This document shows positions 1 to 5,291 of a stretch of DNA of 21,264 bases, piece by piece. The stretch covers positions 1 through 21,264 of IMG/VR virus record IMGVR_UViG_3300037246_002444, one strand, 5' to 3'. The stretch is from a virus. The stretch's first letter is position 1, and every line of letters begins with the position of its first letter. A model generated the notes under the pieces. That model was not told the DNA's origin and ran no database searches. It worked only from the letters and a program-made list of their open reading frames with translations. Position numbers and translations under genes: made by a program.

Positions 1-606
1 ATGCCTGGCGCCGGCCAGATGCTGCGCGGCGGCGCCGCGGGCGCTCAGAACGCGATGACGCCTGCGCTGATGCAGCTGCTCCAAGCTTCTCCAGCTGGCG
101 GCCAGGGCATGGATGCCTACGGCGCGGTGGGACCCGGCACGATGAGTGCTCCGATGCCGCAAGGTCCCGTGTCGCAGCCTGGGAAAAGCTACGCCGAGCC
201 GCTCGGCTTCGGTGATCCGCTCAGCGGCGGACTGGAATCGCTCTACAAGGCCACTCTGTCGGACGATTGGATGACCGAGTCGCGCCGTGGCATCGATCGT
301 GCCAAGGGCCGCGCGCAGCGCTCCGCCGAAGCCATCGCGGCCGGCGCTCACGGGATCAGGGACCAAGCCACCCTGGGCCCGCCGCGGGAGGCTAATGCGG
401 GAGGCCTGCTCGAGGCCCTCTCCGCGATGCCGGGCGGCAAGCCCGATATGACCCTGATGCAGGGGCGCAGCGACCGCACGCCGGAGCAGCGGGCTGCGAC
501 GCCGAACACCTGGGCCGAGATGATGCAGTATATGGACGACACCGACGGCTGGGTCACGGCCGAAAGGGAGCTCGAAAGCCAACTCGCGCCGCTCCAGCAC
601 CCGTAA
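1..606 (+). CDS. Putative virion-associated protein, possibly 5'-truncated
   Basis: An open frame of 201 codons begins at the first base of the window, so the true start may lie upstream and no ribosome binding site can be judged. The first 60 residues are rich in Gly, Ala, Met and Pro. The rest is mixed and polar, ending in a helical, acidic stretch (AEMMQYMDDTDGW at about 171-183). No enzymatic motif is visible. The composition resembles the internal-virion-type protein at 15999-16922. Because phage genomes are often opened arbitrarily, this may be the far end of the structural cluster that runs off the right edge. That placement is inference; the function is unknown. Confidence 0.7.
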   Translation: MPGAGQMLRGGAAGAQNAMTPALMQLLQASPAGGQGMDAYGAVGPGTMSAPMPQGPVSQPGKSYAEPLGFGDPLSGGLESLYKATLSDDWMTESRRGIDRAKGRAQRSAEAIAAGAHGIRDQATLGPPREANAGGLLEALSAMPGGKPDMTLMQGRSDRTPEQRAATPNTWAEMMQYMDDTDGWVTAERELESQLAPLQHP

Positions 607-616
607 GGGAGACACC

Positions 617-712
617 ATGAAGATGCCCTACAAGAAGACGAGCAAGCCGAAGGCCAAGCCGGCGGCGAAGAAGCCCATGTCGTACAAGCCGATGAAGAGG
701 AAGAAGAAGTAG
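617..712 (+). CDS. Lys-rich 31-residue miniprotein
   Basis: A short frame starts at ATG 617 with AAGGGA at 605-610 as a good ribosome binding site, and ends in TAG two bases before the next gene. It encodes MKMPYKKTSKPKAKPAAKKP followed by MSYKPMKRKKK. Lys and Arg make up almost half of it, with Pro and Ala, and there is no acidic residue. Such a peptide would be disordered and bind nucleic acid or another polyanion. Very small basic proteins of this kind occur near the structural genes of other short-tailed phages, where their role is unknown. A capsid-internal DNA-condensing peptide is one possibility. The tight spacing and ribosome binding site support a real gene. Confidence 0.72.
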   Translation: MKMPYKKTSKPKAKPAAKKPMSYKPMKRKKK

Positions 713-714
713 CC

Positions 715-969
715 ATGCCCAGGACTCCCGAAGAGATCTACGTCTACGAAGGCCCCAAGCCCGAAGACGTCGCGAAGCTCGATCTGGCCGCCAGCGAGTA
801 CCTGAAGCTCGCCAACAAGATCCTCGCGGCGCTGCCGGACAATGAGTGGCGCGATGGGTGCCTGGCCCGTCTCGAGGCCTCGTTCCACCTCTCGGTCAAG
901 TCCGTATTGCAGCATGTCGAGCCGCCGGAGCCCACTCCGCTGCCGGAAGGGCCGGATCCGAACGGGTGA
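715..969 (+). CDS. Small helical-hairpin protein, Acb2/Tad1-hairpin-like
   Basis: 84 residues, starting two bases after the Lys-rich gene. Residues about 17-42 and 43-68 should form two helices joined by a Pro-containing turn (LAALPDNEWRDGCLARLEAS at about 37-56). The tail is Pro-rich and probably disordered. The spacing of Leu, Pro-Asp, Arg and the ARLEASF segment resembles the Acb2/Tad1 hairpin family. There a motif of the type 'P-[ND]-x-R-x-x-x-L-x-x-L-E-x-A' precedes the second helix. Acb2 proteins are phage sponges that bind cyclic di- and trinucleotides and so block CBASS defence; they act as oligomers in the cytoplasm. The match is from memory of the family, without an alignment, so the function is a hypothesis. 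Its TGA stop overlaps the GTG start of the next gene. Confidence 0.8.
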   Translation: MPRTPEEIYVYEGPKPEDVAKLDLAASEYLKLANKILAALPDNEWRDGCLARLEASFHLSVKSVLQHVEPPEPTPLPEGPDPNG

Positions 970-1403
970 GGTGGTACGACAACGGATTCACGCTGCTGGC
1001 TGCGATCATCCTCTCCTGCTTGATCGTGGCCTCCATCGCGCGCGGCGTCGAGATCTTCCAGCCCTGGGAGACCACCGAGCTCCATCAGGCCGGCGACGTC
1101 CACTCGTGGCGCATCGTCCCCAGCGGCTCCTACTACTCCAGCCCCGCCGAGCAGTTCAACCTCGAAGTGTGGGAGTTCCGGCGCGTGTCCGGAGTGCGCT
1201 GGGAGGGTGAGGACTGCAGCCAACTTCAGCTGCGCGTGGGCCGCGGCTACCTGATCAGTGAATGGAGCCACCCGCTCGTCCGTCCGCAGGGCTGCGTTTG
1301 GGTTCCGCCGACCCCTGTCCCCGAGCCATCTGGTCATGCTCCTCTTGGTGCAGGCGTAGTGCTGCTCGCACTGCTTCTTGCAGGGCGGCGTCTTCGTCGC
1401 TGA
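966..1403 (+). CDS. Exported protein with C-terminal PEP-CTERM-like sorting signal
   Basis: 145 residues from GTG 966, whose GTGA overlaps the preceding stop. Longer upstream starts would cut deep into the previous gene and lack support. Residues 8-25 form a hydrophobic signal or anchor (FTLLAAIILSCLIVASIA). The middle is a polar domain with two Cys (84 and 110), possibly disulfide-bonded. The end has the full tripartite layout of a PEP-CTERM signal: VPEP at 118-121, a hydrophobic helix at 126-140, and RRLRR at 141-145, ending at the stop. In bacteria this signal is recognised by exosortase, which cleaves and probably attaches the protein to extracellular polysaccharide or the envelope. The middle domain is not recognised. 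It might alter the infected cell's surface (exclusion) or help lysis; both are inference. The last 149 bases lie antisense to the gene at 1255-1539. Confidence 0.75.
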   Translation: MRWYDNGFTLLAAIILSCLIVASIARGVEIFQPWETTELHQAGDVHSWRIVPSGSYYSSPAEQFNLEVWEFRRVSGVRWEGEDCSQLQLRVGRGYLISEWSHPLVRPQGCVWVPPTPVPEPSGHAPLGAGVVLLALLLAGRRLRR

Positions 1404-1539
1404 GGATCCAGCCCACGAAGCGCTCGACCCCGAGGATGACCGGCCCCATCACCACCGCGGCGGCGAAGACGATGACGGCCACCGGGGCCAGGACCACGAG
1501 TCGCAGCGTGCTCTTCAGCCACCGCTCCGCGAGCCTCAT
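1255..1539 (-). CDS. Small membrane protein, last gene of the minus-strand operon
   Basis: 94 residues. Its ATG overlaps the stop of the upstream gene (ATGA at 1536-1539), so translation is probably coupled; no ribosome binding site is visible. Residues about 11-38 form one long, or two short, membrane segments (LRLVVLAPVAVIVFAAAVVM and following). A charged helical region at about 46-70 and a Gly/Ser/Arg-rich tail come next. One N-terminal membrane segment with a charged tail would fit a holin, spanin or envelope factor, but no family motif allows a choice. The C-terminal half lies opposite the 3' end of the PEP-CTERM gene. That makes it possible that the conserved part is only the N-terminal half. 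Confidence 0.6.
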   Translation of the reverse strand: MRLAERWLKSTLRLVVLAPVAVIVFAAAVVMGPVILGVERFVGWILSDEDAALQEAVRAALRLHQEEHDQMARGQGSAEPKRSPADGRAGGSIH

Positions 1540-1832
1540 CGCTTGAACCGCGGCGGGATCAGCGTCACGGTGCCGAAGGGCGTGTTCGTGACCGCAAAGT
1601 CGAACTCGCAGTAGTACTCCTGGCGGTACTCATCCTCATCGAAGTCGCCGGGCCTCAGTAGCTGGATGCCGCCTGGCTCCGACATCTCCTTGAGTTCGTC
1701 GAGGGTGACCGGCAGCTTGGAGCCTACGTAGTAGATCTGGTCGCGCCACGCCTCCTTCGGCGCCAGCTTCACGCCCACCAGCGCGGCCAGCGCGCCTCCG
1801 AGTCCCTTGAACAGGTCGCGTCGCGTGATCAT
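1536..1832 (-). CDS. Small protein with twin-arginine (Tat)-type signal
   Basis: 98 residues when started at the ATG that overlaps the upstream stop (ATGA at 1829-1832). GGAGGG lies just upstream as ribosome binding site. A longer frame exists but would run into the previous gene. The N-terminus MITRRDLFKGLGGALAALVG is a typical twin-arginine leader: R4-R5, then a polar and aromatic residue, a Gly/Ala/Leu hydrophobic stretch to about residue 23, and APKEA near a cleavage site. The mature part of about 70 residues is acidic (PGDFDEDEYRQEYY) and ends in a beta-like segment and RFKR. No known domain is recognised. If exported, it would act in the periplasm. Together with the PEP-CTERM gene it suggests interest in the host envelope. 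Confidence 0.75.
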   Translation of the reverse strand: MITRRDLFKGLGGALAALVGVKLAPKEAWRDQIYYVGSKLPVTLDELKEMSEPGGIQLLRPGDFDEDEYRQEYYCEFDFAVTNTPFGTVTLIPPRFKR

Positions 1833-2029
1833 CCCTCGACCCTCCACGAGAAGAGCCGGCACTGCGTGTCTGTGCACTCGGTCACGCCCTTCGAGTCCAT
1901 TCCCATGCACTCGAGGCAGAACGAGCGGATCGCCGCCTTTCGCGACGATCCGGCCCGCTTTGCCAGCGGCTCGTACCGAGTGCCCTCGAACAGCCCGCGA
2001 GGGGCTGTGTTAGGGGCTCCGTCGGTCAT
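1829..2029 (-). CDS. Small four-cysteine (putative zinc-binding) phage protein
   Basis: 66 residues from the ATG at 2029, overlapping the upstream gene's stop (ATGA at 2026-2029). AGGAGG at 2041-2046 (minus strand), about 11 bases upstream, supports this start over the longer frame. The core is SFCLECMGMDSKGVTECTDT followed by QCRLF: C38-x2-C41-x10-C52-x4-C57, which suits a small zinc ribbon or treble-clef knuckle. Similar short proteins with an 'R-x-F-C-x-x-C-M-G ... C-P-L' core are common among phage early or accessory genes and have no assigned function. Nucleic-acid or protein binding is the likely role. The N-terminal 30 residues are polar and probably flexible. Confidence 0.78.
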   Translation of the reverse strand: MTDGAPNTAPRGLFEGTRYEPLAKRAGSSRKAAIRSFCLECMGMDSKGVTECTDTQCRLFSWRVEG

Positions 2030-2445
2030 GACTCGCCGGCCTCCTCTCGCGTGAAGAGAGTGGCGCCCTCTTCCATCGTGGTCTTGGGGATCTCGATGAG
2101 GGTGCGCTGCATCTCCTCGTCGCGCGCGGGACGCGTGTCGAGGACCTCGCCCGTGTCGGTGCGCACGGTCGAGACGGTGCGCGACTGCATGACCAGCCGG
2201 CGCTCGCACTTGGTCAGCTTCTTGCGCTTCTCCGTGCGGACCTCGCGCAGCATCTTGCGCTTCTCGGTCTCGGCCTCCTCGATCTGGCCCTTGAAGCGGT
2301 CGCCGATGGACTTCTTCTCCAGCGTGAGGCGATCCACCTCGTCCTGCTTGTCGGCGGCCGTCTTGGCCGACTCGCGCACCTCGTCGGGCATCAGGTCGGT
2401 CACGAGCTCTCGCTCGAATTCGTCGAGCACTATGTCGGTAGGCAT
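2026..2445 (-). CDS. Charged coiled-coil protein, conserved phage type
   Basis: 139 residues from ATG 2445, with AAGGAG a few bases upstream. The longer frame to 2667 overlaps the preceding gene and is not used. Residues about 25-85 are highly charged and heptad-like (Lys, Glu and Arg in long helices), predicting a coiled coil. The C-terminal part holds an RTDTGEVLDTRPARDEEMQR segment. This 'DTGEV-x-x-x-RP' pattern recurs in small uncharacterised phage proteins, usually encoded beside other early or accessory genes. No catalytic residues are apparent. The gene overlaps its upstream neighbour by 16 bases and its downstream neighbour by 4, so it sits in the middle of the minus-strand operon. 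A DNA- or nucleoprotein-binding role is possible but unproven. Confidence 0.78.
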   Translation of the reverse strand: MPTDIVLDEFERELVTDLMPDEVRESAKTAADKQDEVDRLTLEKKSIGDRFKGQIEEAETEKRKMLREVRTEKRKKLTKCERRLVMQSRTVSTVRTDTGEVLDTRPARDEEMQRTLIEIPKTTMEEGATLFTREEAGES

Positions 2446-2747
2446 GGTTCTCCTTGCTGCTTCTTGGCGTCGATGTCCGCCCGCATCCTTGCGGCGTCCG
2501 GGCACGTCTGCCAGTGGGAAATGTAGACCTCGCCAGCCAGTGGTTCGACCTTGGTGAGCGTGAACATCGGGCCCGAGCGACCCCAGACCTGGGTCACGCG
2601 CTGCGCGGGGATCCAGGCACCTTTTTGGTTCTGGATCATGATGATCTCCGCGCGGCAGTACTTGCACTTCTTGGCGGGCTTCTCGTGCACGGGCTTGGTC
2701 CTCCCGGCGAATGCCATCCAGTCTACCTTCTCGAACGTCTTCGCCAT
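2430..2747 (-). CDS. Putative zinc-binding protein (CxxC ... HxxxC), first gene of the minus-strand operon
   Basis: 105 residues from ATG 2747. An in-frame ATG farther upstream would cross the divergent promoter and is rejected. The protein has CKYCRAEIIMIQNQKGAWIP (C28-x2-C31) and later SHWQTCPDA (H78-x3-C82). Together these make one CCHC zinc site with a beta-hairpin between, as in small phage zinc-ribbon proteins of the 'C-x-x-C-G-x-x-I ... SH-x-x-x-CP' kind. The family's function is unknown; nucleic-acid binding is the usual suggestion. It begins at the predicted transcription start of the minus-strand promoter, so its mRNA may be leaderless. No ribosome binding site is present before the ATG, which agrees with that. 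Confidence 0.78.
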   Translation of the reverse strand: MAKTFEKVDWMAFAGRTKPVHEKPAKKCKYCRAEIIMIQNQKGAWIPAQRVTQVWGRSGPMFTLTKVEPLAGEVYISHWQTCPDAARMRADIDAKKQQGEPCLPT

Positions 2748-2753
2748 GTGGGT

Positions 2754-2783
2754 ACTATATTTGCGATCCGCGGGGAGTGCCAC
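2754..2783 (-). promoter_or_regulatory. Predicted sigma70-type promoter for the minus-strand operon
   Basis: Read on the minus strand, GTGGCA (2778-2783) is followed after 18 bases by TATAGT (2754-2759). Each hexamer matches at least four bases of the consensus. A start about seven bases further would fall on the A of the ATG at 2747, giving a leaderless mRNA. It overlaps the rightward promoter almost completely. Confidence 0.5.
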
Positions 2784-2789
2784 CATAAT
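2761..2789 (+). promoter_or_regulatory. Predicted sigma70-type promoter for the rightward genes
   Basis: TTGCGA (2761-2766) and CATAAT (2784-2789) are separated by the ideal 17 bases. The predicted start lies at about 2795-2797, on the ATG of the ribbon-helix-helix gene at 2796, so that mRNA would also be leaderless. It is the only clear non-coding entry point before the terminase and head genes. Confidence 0.55.
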
Positions 2790-2795
2790 GTGGGC

Positions 2796-3293
2796 ATGGC
2801 CAACACGAACGAGCGGCGCGGGCACCCTGGCGCGCTGGCATGGAAACGCACAGAGAAGCTCGACGTGCGCTTCCTGCCTGGCGAGATGGCCGACATCGGT
2901 GCGATTGCCGAAGCCTGGGACGTGGGCCGGACGACGGTGGTCTGGGCTCTCATAGCCGACTACCTCGCCCGGCTACGCAAACGTGAGTTGATTGATCTGC
3001 CGCTCGGCCACAACGCCACGAAGATCCTGCACAGCAGCGGCTACTTCGATCGGACCAGACCGGTGGGCGGGCCGCGCACGGTCGGCGAGAACCTGTCGGT
3101 CGCGCGCGAGGTGCTCGAGGCGCTGCAGTGGTCTGGTCGCGAGGAGCGCTGCCCGATGTGCTCGCGCACGGCAGAAGAGAAGCACGCGGATTCATGCAAG
3201 ATGAGAGACGCGCTCTCGGGCGCGCGAGGGAGATACTGGGATGAAGTCGAAAGCTCTGGACTTGAGAGCGAAGCTGGGGATCAGCAAGATTGA
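2796..3293 (+). CDS. Ribbon-helix-helix-type putative regulator with C-terminal zinc knuckle
   Basis: 165 residues from ATG 2796, which coincides with the predicted transcription start. The frame extends upstream, but only through the promoter and the opposite-strand gene. Residues 20-62 match the Arc/CopG plan: a strand (KLDVRFLP), a first helix (GEMADIGAIAEAW), a turn with DVGRTT, and a second helix (VVWALIADYLARL). The strand would pair in a dimer and insert in the DNA major groove. Near the end, C119-x2-C122-x7-H130-x3-C134 could bind zinc. The last 53 bases overlap the next gene. Its place at the divergent promoter suggests that it controls its own and the minus-strand operon, by inference from position only. 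Confidence 0.8.
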   Translation: MANTNERRGHPGALAWKRTEKLDVRFLPGEMADIGAIAEAWDVGRTTVVWALIADYLARLRKRELIDLPLGHNATKILHSSGYFDRTRPVGGPRTVGENLSVAREVLEALQWSGREERCPMCSRTAEEKHADSCKMRDALSGARGRYWDEVESSGLESEAGDQQD

Positions 3294-3567
3294 GCTGGCG
3301 TGCCACGCCGGCATCAGCACCACGCTGCTCAAGCGCATCGAGCAGGGCGACCACGGTGTCAGCCTGGAGAATCTGGTCCGCGTAGCCCTCGCGCTGGGCG
3401 TGGCCGTCGCCGACCTCTATCCGGAGCTGATGACTCGCCCCAAGAAGCGCTACGTGTCGCAGCCCCGTCGTCGCCTGGATCACGGTGGTAAGATCACGAG
3501 GGACAACATGCGCATGAACAAGGAGGCCGCAGAGAATGCCGTCAGAACCTACGTCCGAAGCGGGTGA
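3241..3567 (+). CDS. XRE/Cro-type helix-turn-helix protein
   Basis: 108 residues, with AGGGAG at 3227-3232 eight bases before the ATG. Residues about 1-60 form a five-helix HTH_3 domain. ISKIELACHAGISTTLLKRI is the helix-turn-helix (recognition helix around STTLLKRIEQG), followed by SLENLVRVALALGVAVADLY, the usual final helices. The C-terminal 45 residues are basic and probably disordered. The family includes phage repressors and Cro-like proteins as well as antitoxins. Lying in tandem after the ribbon-helix-helix gene and overlapping the putative small terminase gene by 32 bases, it may regulate the packaging and structural genes. No cleavable repressor C-domain is present, so it would be Cro-like if a repressor at all. 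Confidence 0.88.
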   Translation: MKSKALDLRAKLGISKIELACHAGISTTLLKRIEQGDHGVSLENLVRVALALGVAVADLYPELMTRPKKRYVSQPRRRLDHGGKITRDNMRMNKEAAENAVRTYVRSG

Positions 3568-3952
3568 AGTGGAGACCATCGACGACCTCGATAACGCGAT
3601 GTCGGCGATCTACGAAGACCGGCTCCGCGAGCTCGCTGGCAAGGAGATGCCGAAGTCGGTCAAGACGCTGGCAGATCTGCGGGACGACAAGTTCGTCAAG
3701 GACAACGTGCGCCGCTCTGCGTCCAACGATCTAATCCGCCATGGCCACAAGCACGAAGGCCGGCGCAGCAGCACCGAGGCAGCAGCGGTCGCGTCCGGAG
3801 ACATCGTCATCAACATCCTGCGCTTCGGAGACGGCGGAGCGCGCGAGATCATCCACTCCGAGCGCAGAGCCATCGTCGAGGACGTAGAACCCGAGGTCGA
3901 GCCCGTGCCGATCCCGTCTCCGTTGCCGCCCAGGGACATCGATGGGGATTGA
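3536..3952 (+). CDS. terS: Putative terminase small subunit
   Basis: 138 residues. AGGAGG at 3521-3526, nine bases before the ATG, fixes the start inside the end of the HTH gene. The protein is mostly charged and helical. Residues 10-75 (acidic helix, then TLADLRDDKFVKDNVRRSAS) could provide DNA binding and oligomerisation. Residues about 80-105 are beta-like (DIVINILRF). The end is Pro- and Glu-rich. Terminase small subunits recognise the packaging site and regulate the large subunit, and they are poorly conserved. The main evidence is position: its stop overlaps the large terminase start by 11 bases. A plain unknown protein remains possible. Confidence 0.6.
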   Translation: MPSEPTSEAGEVETIDDLDNAMSAIYEDRLRELAGKEMPKSVKTLADLRDDKFVKDNVRRSASNDLIRHGHKHEGRRSSTEAAAVASGDIVINILRFGDGGAREIIHSERRAIVEDVEPEVEPVPIPSPLPPRDIDGD

Positions 3953-5291
3953 GATCACGCTGCCACACAGGTGGAAGCCTCGCGACTACCAGATGGATGT
4001 CTGGAAGTACTTCGAGACTGGCGGCACGCGCGCGGTGTCGGTGTTGCACAGACGCGGAGGCAAGGACCTCACCTTCCTGAACCTCGAAGCGGTGGAGAGC
4101 GCGCGTCGGCCAGGCCTCTACTGGCACATGCTCCCGACCCAGAAGCAGGGCCGCAAGGTGATCTGGGAGGGCATGGACCGCGAGGGCCGCAGGTTCCTCG
4201 ACTACTTCCCTGGCTTCTACGACATCGGCGAGACGGACAACTGGATCACGCGTAAGCGCGACGACGAGATGAGTCTCTGGTTCGCCAACGGCAGCAAGTT
4301 CCAAGTCGTCGGTGCGGAAGACCCAGACACCCTGGTCGGCGCGAACCCGGTCGGTGTCGTCTTCAGCGAGTACCCGGTCTACTCCGACTCCAAGGTCTGG
4401 CAGTTAATCAAGCCAATCCTTAGAGAGAACGGTGGCTGGGCCGCCTTCGCGTACACGCCCCGCGGCAAGAACCACGGCTATCGCCAGATGGAGATCGCCG
4501 AGAAGAGCCCGCGCTGGTTCTGCGAGGTGAAGGGCATCGACGTGACCGGCGTGCTCACGGAAGAGGACATGGACGAAGAGCGGGAAGAGGGCATGAGCGA
4601 AGCGCTGATCCAGCAGGAGTACTACGTCTCGTTCGATGCGCCCGTGGAGGGCAGCTACTACGGCGACCTCATGCTCAGACTTGCGGAGCAGGAAGGCCGC
4701 ATCGGCACGGTGGACTGGGAGCCCATGATCCCCGTCGAGACGTGGTGGGACCTCGGCATGCGCGACGCGACCTGCATCTGGTACATCCAGCAGGTCGGCA
4801 AAGAGTTGCACGCGATCGACTTCGATTACGACAGCGGCGTCGGCCTCGACGTCTACATGAAGATCATCGCGGACAAGCCCTATGTCTACGGCAAGCATCT
4901 GGTCCCGCACGACGCCAAGGTCCGGGAGCTCGGTGCGGCCGGAGGCAATACTCGAGTCGAGACTGCGCGCCTGGGTGGCCTGTATATGACGGTCGTCGAC
5001 CGTGAGCCTCATGCGGACGGCATCAACGCCGTGCGCAAGATCCTGCCGCGCTTCTGGTTCGATGATAAGAAGTGCAAGTTCGGTCTCGACGGACTGCGCA
5101 ACTACAAGCGCAAGCAGATCAAGGGCCAGTCGGATCCTGACGGCAACCCGCTCTACAGCCGAGAGCCCGACCATGACTGGGCCTCGCATCCGGCCGACGC
5201 ATTCCGGATCGGCGCGCTGGGTCACCGCGACCGGCAGAAGTGGGGCGACGACGACGACAAGCCGATGCACCGCGAGGTGGCGATCGTATGA
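3942..5291 (+). CDS. terL: Terminase large subunit (DNA-packaging ATPase/nuclease)
   Basis: 449 residues, the usual size. It pumps DNA into the prohead through the portal and cuts the genome. N-terminal ATPase: VLHRRGGKD at 34-42 is the deviant Walker A (R-x-GGK), VGVVFSEYP at 137-145 is the Walker B region with catalytic Glu143, and AYTPRGKNHGY at 170-180 is the coupling motif. C-terminal RNase H-like nuclease: acidic residues of WWDLGMRDAT (Asp270), a middle HDAK (323-326) and DHDWASHPADAFR (410-422) are typical metal ligands. It starts inside the small subunit gene and its TGA overlaps the next start by ATGA, so the packaging genes are translationally linked. Identification is secure from these motifs. 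Confidence 0.96.
   Translation: MGIEITLPHRWKPRDYQMDVWKYFETGGTRAVSVLHRRGGKDLTFLNLEAVESARRPGLYWHMLPTQKQGRKVIWEGMDREGRRFLDYFPGFYDIGETDNWITRKRDDEMSLWFANGSKFQVVGAEDPDTLVGANPVGVVFSEYPVYSDSKVWQLIKPILRENGGWAAFAYTPRGKNHGYRQMEIAEKSPRWFCEVKGIDVTGVLTEEDMDEEREEGMSEALIQQEYYVSFDAPVEGSYYGDLMLRLAEQEGRIGTVDWEPMIPVETWWDLGMRDATCIWYIQQVGKELHAIDFDYDSGVGLDVYMKIIADKPYVYGKHLVPHDAKVRELGAAGGNTRVETARLGGLYMTVVDREPHADGINAVRKILPRFWFDDKKCKFGLDGLRNYKRKQIKGQSDPDGNPLYSREPDHDWASHPADAFRIGALGHRDRQKWGDDDDKPMHREVAIV

Larger units (their letters stand above)
2746..2794. repeat. Direct repeat ATGTGGG flanking the divergent promoter
   Basis: ATGTGGG occurs at 2746-2752 and again at 2788-2794, exactly 42 bases apart (about four helical turns), bracketing both promoters. 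The two copies could be operator half-sites for the adjacent ribbon-helix-helix or XRE protein. A seven-base repeat can also arise by chance, and the first copy includes bases of a start codon. Confidence 0.3.

Noticed and set aside
846-965. ATG 846 as start of the PEP-CTERM gene
   Set aside because: It would overlap the Acb2-like gene by 124 bases and place about 40 polar residues before the signal segment. GTG 966 gives a normal leader and a GTGA junction.
1443-1491. GGCCCC ... GGGGCC inverted repeat
   Set aside because: Six-base arms with a loop of about 37 bases inside a coding region are not convincing as a terminator.
2454-2795. 5' extension of the ribbon-helix-helix gene
   Set aside because: It would run antisense through the minus-strand zinc protein and across the promoter. 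The product there has no recognisable domain.
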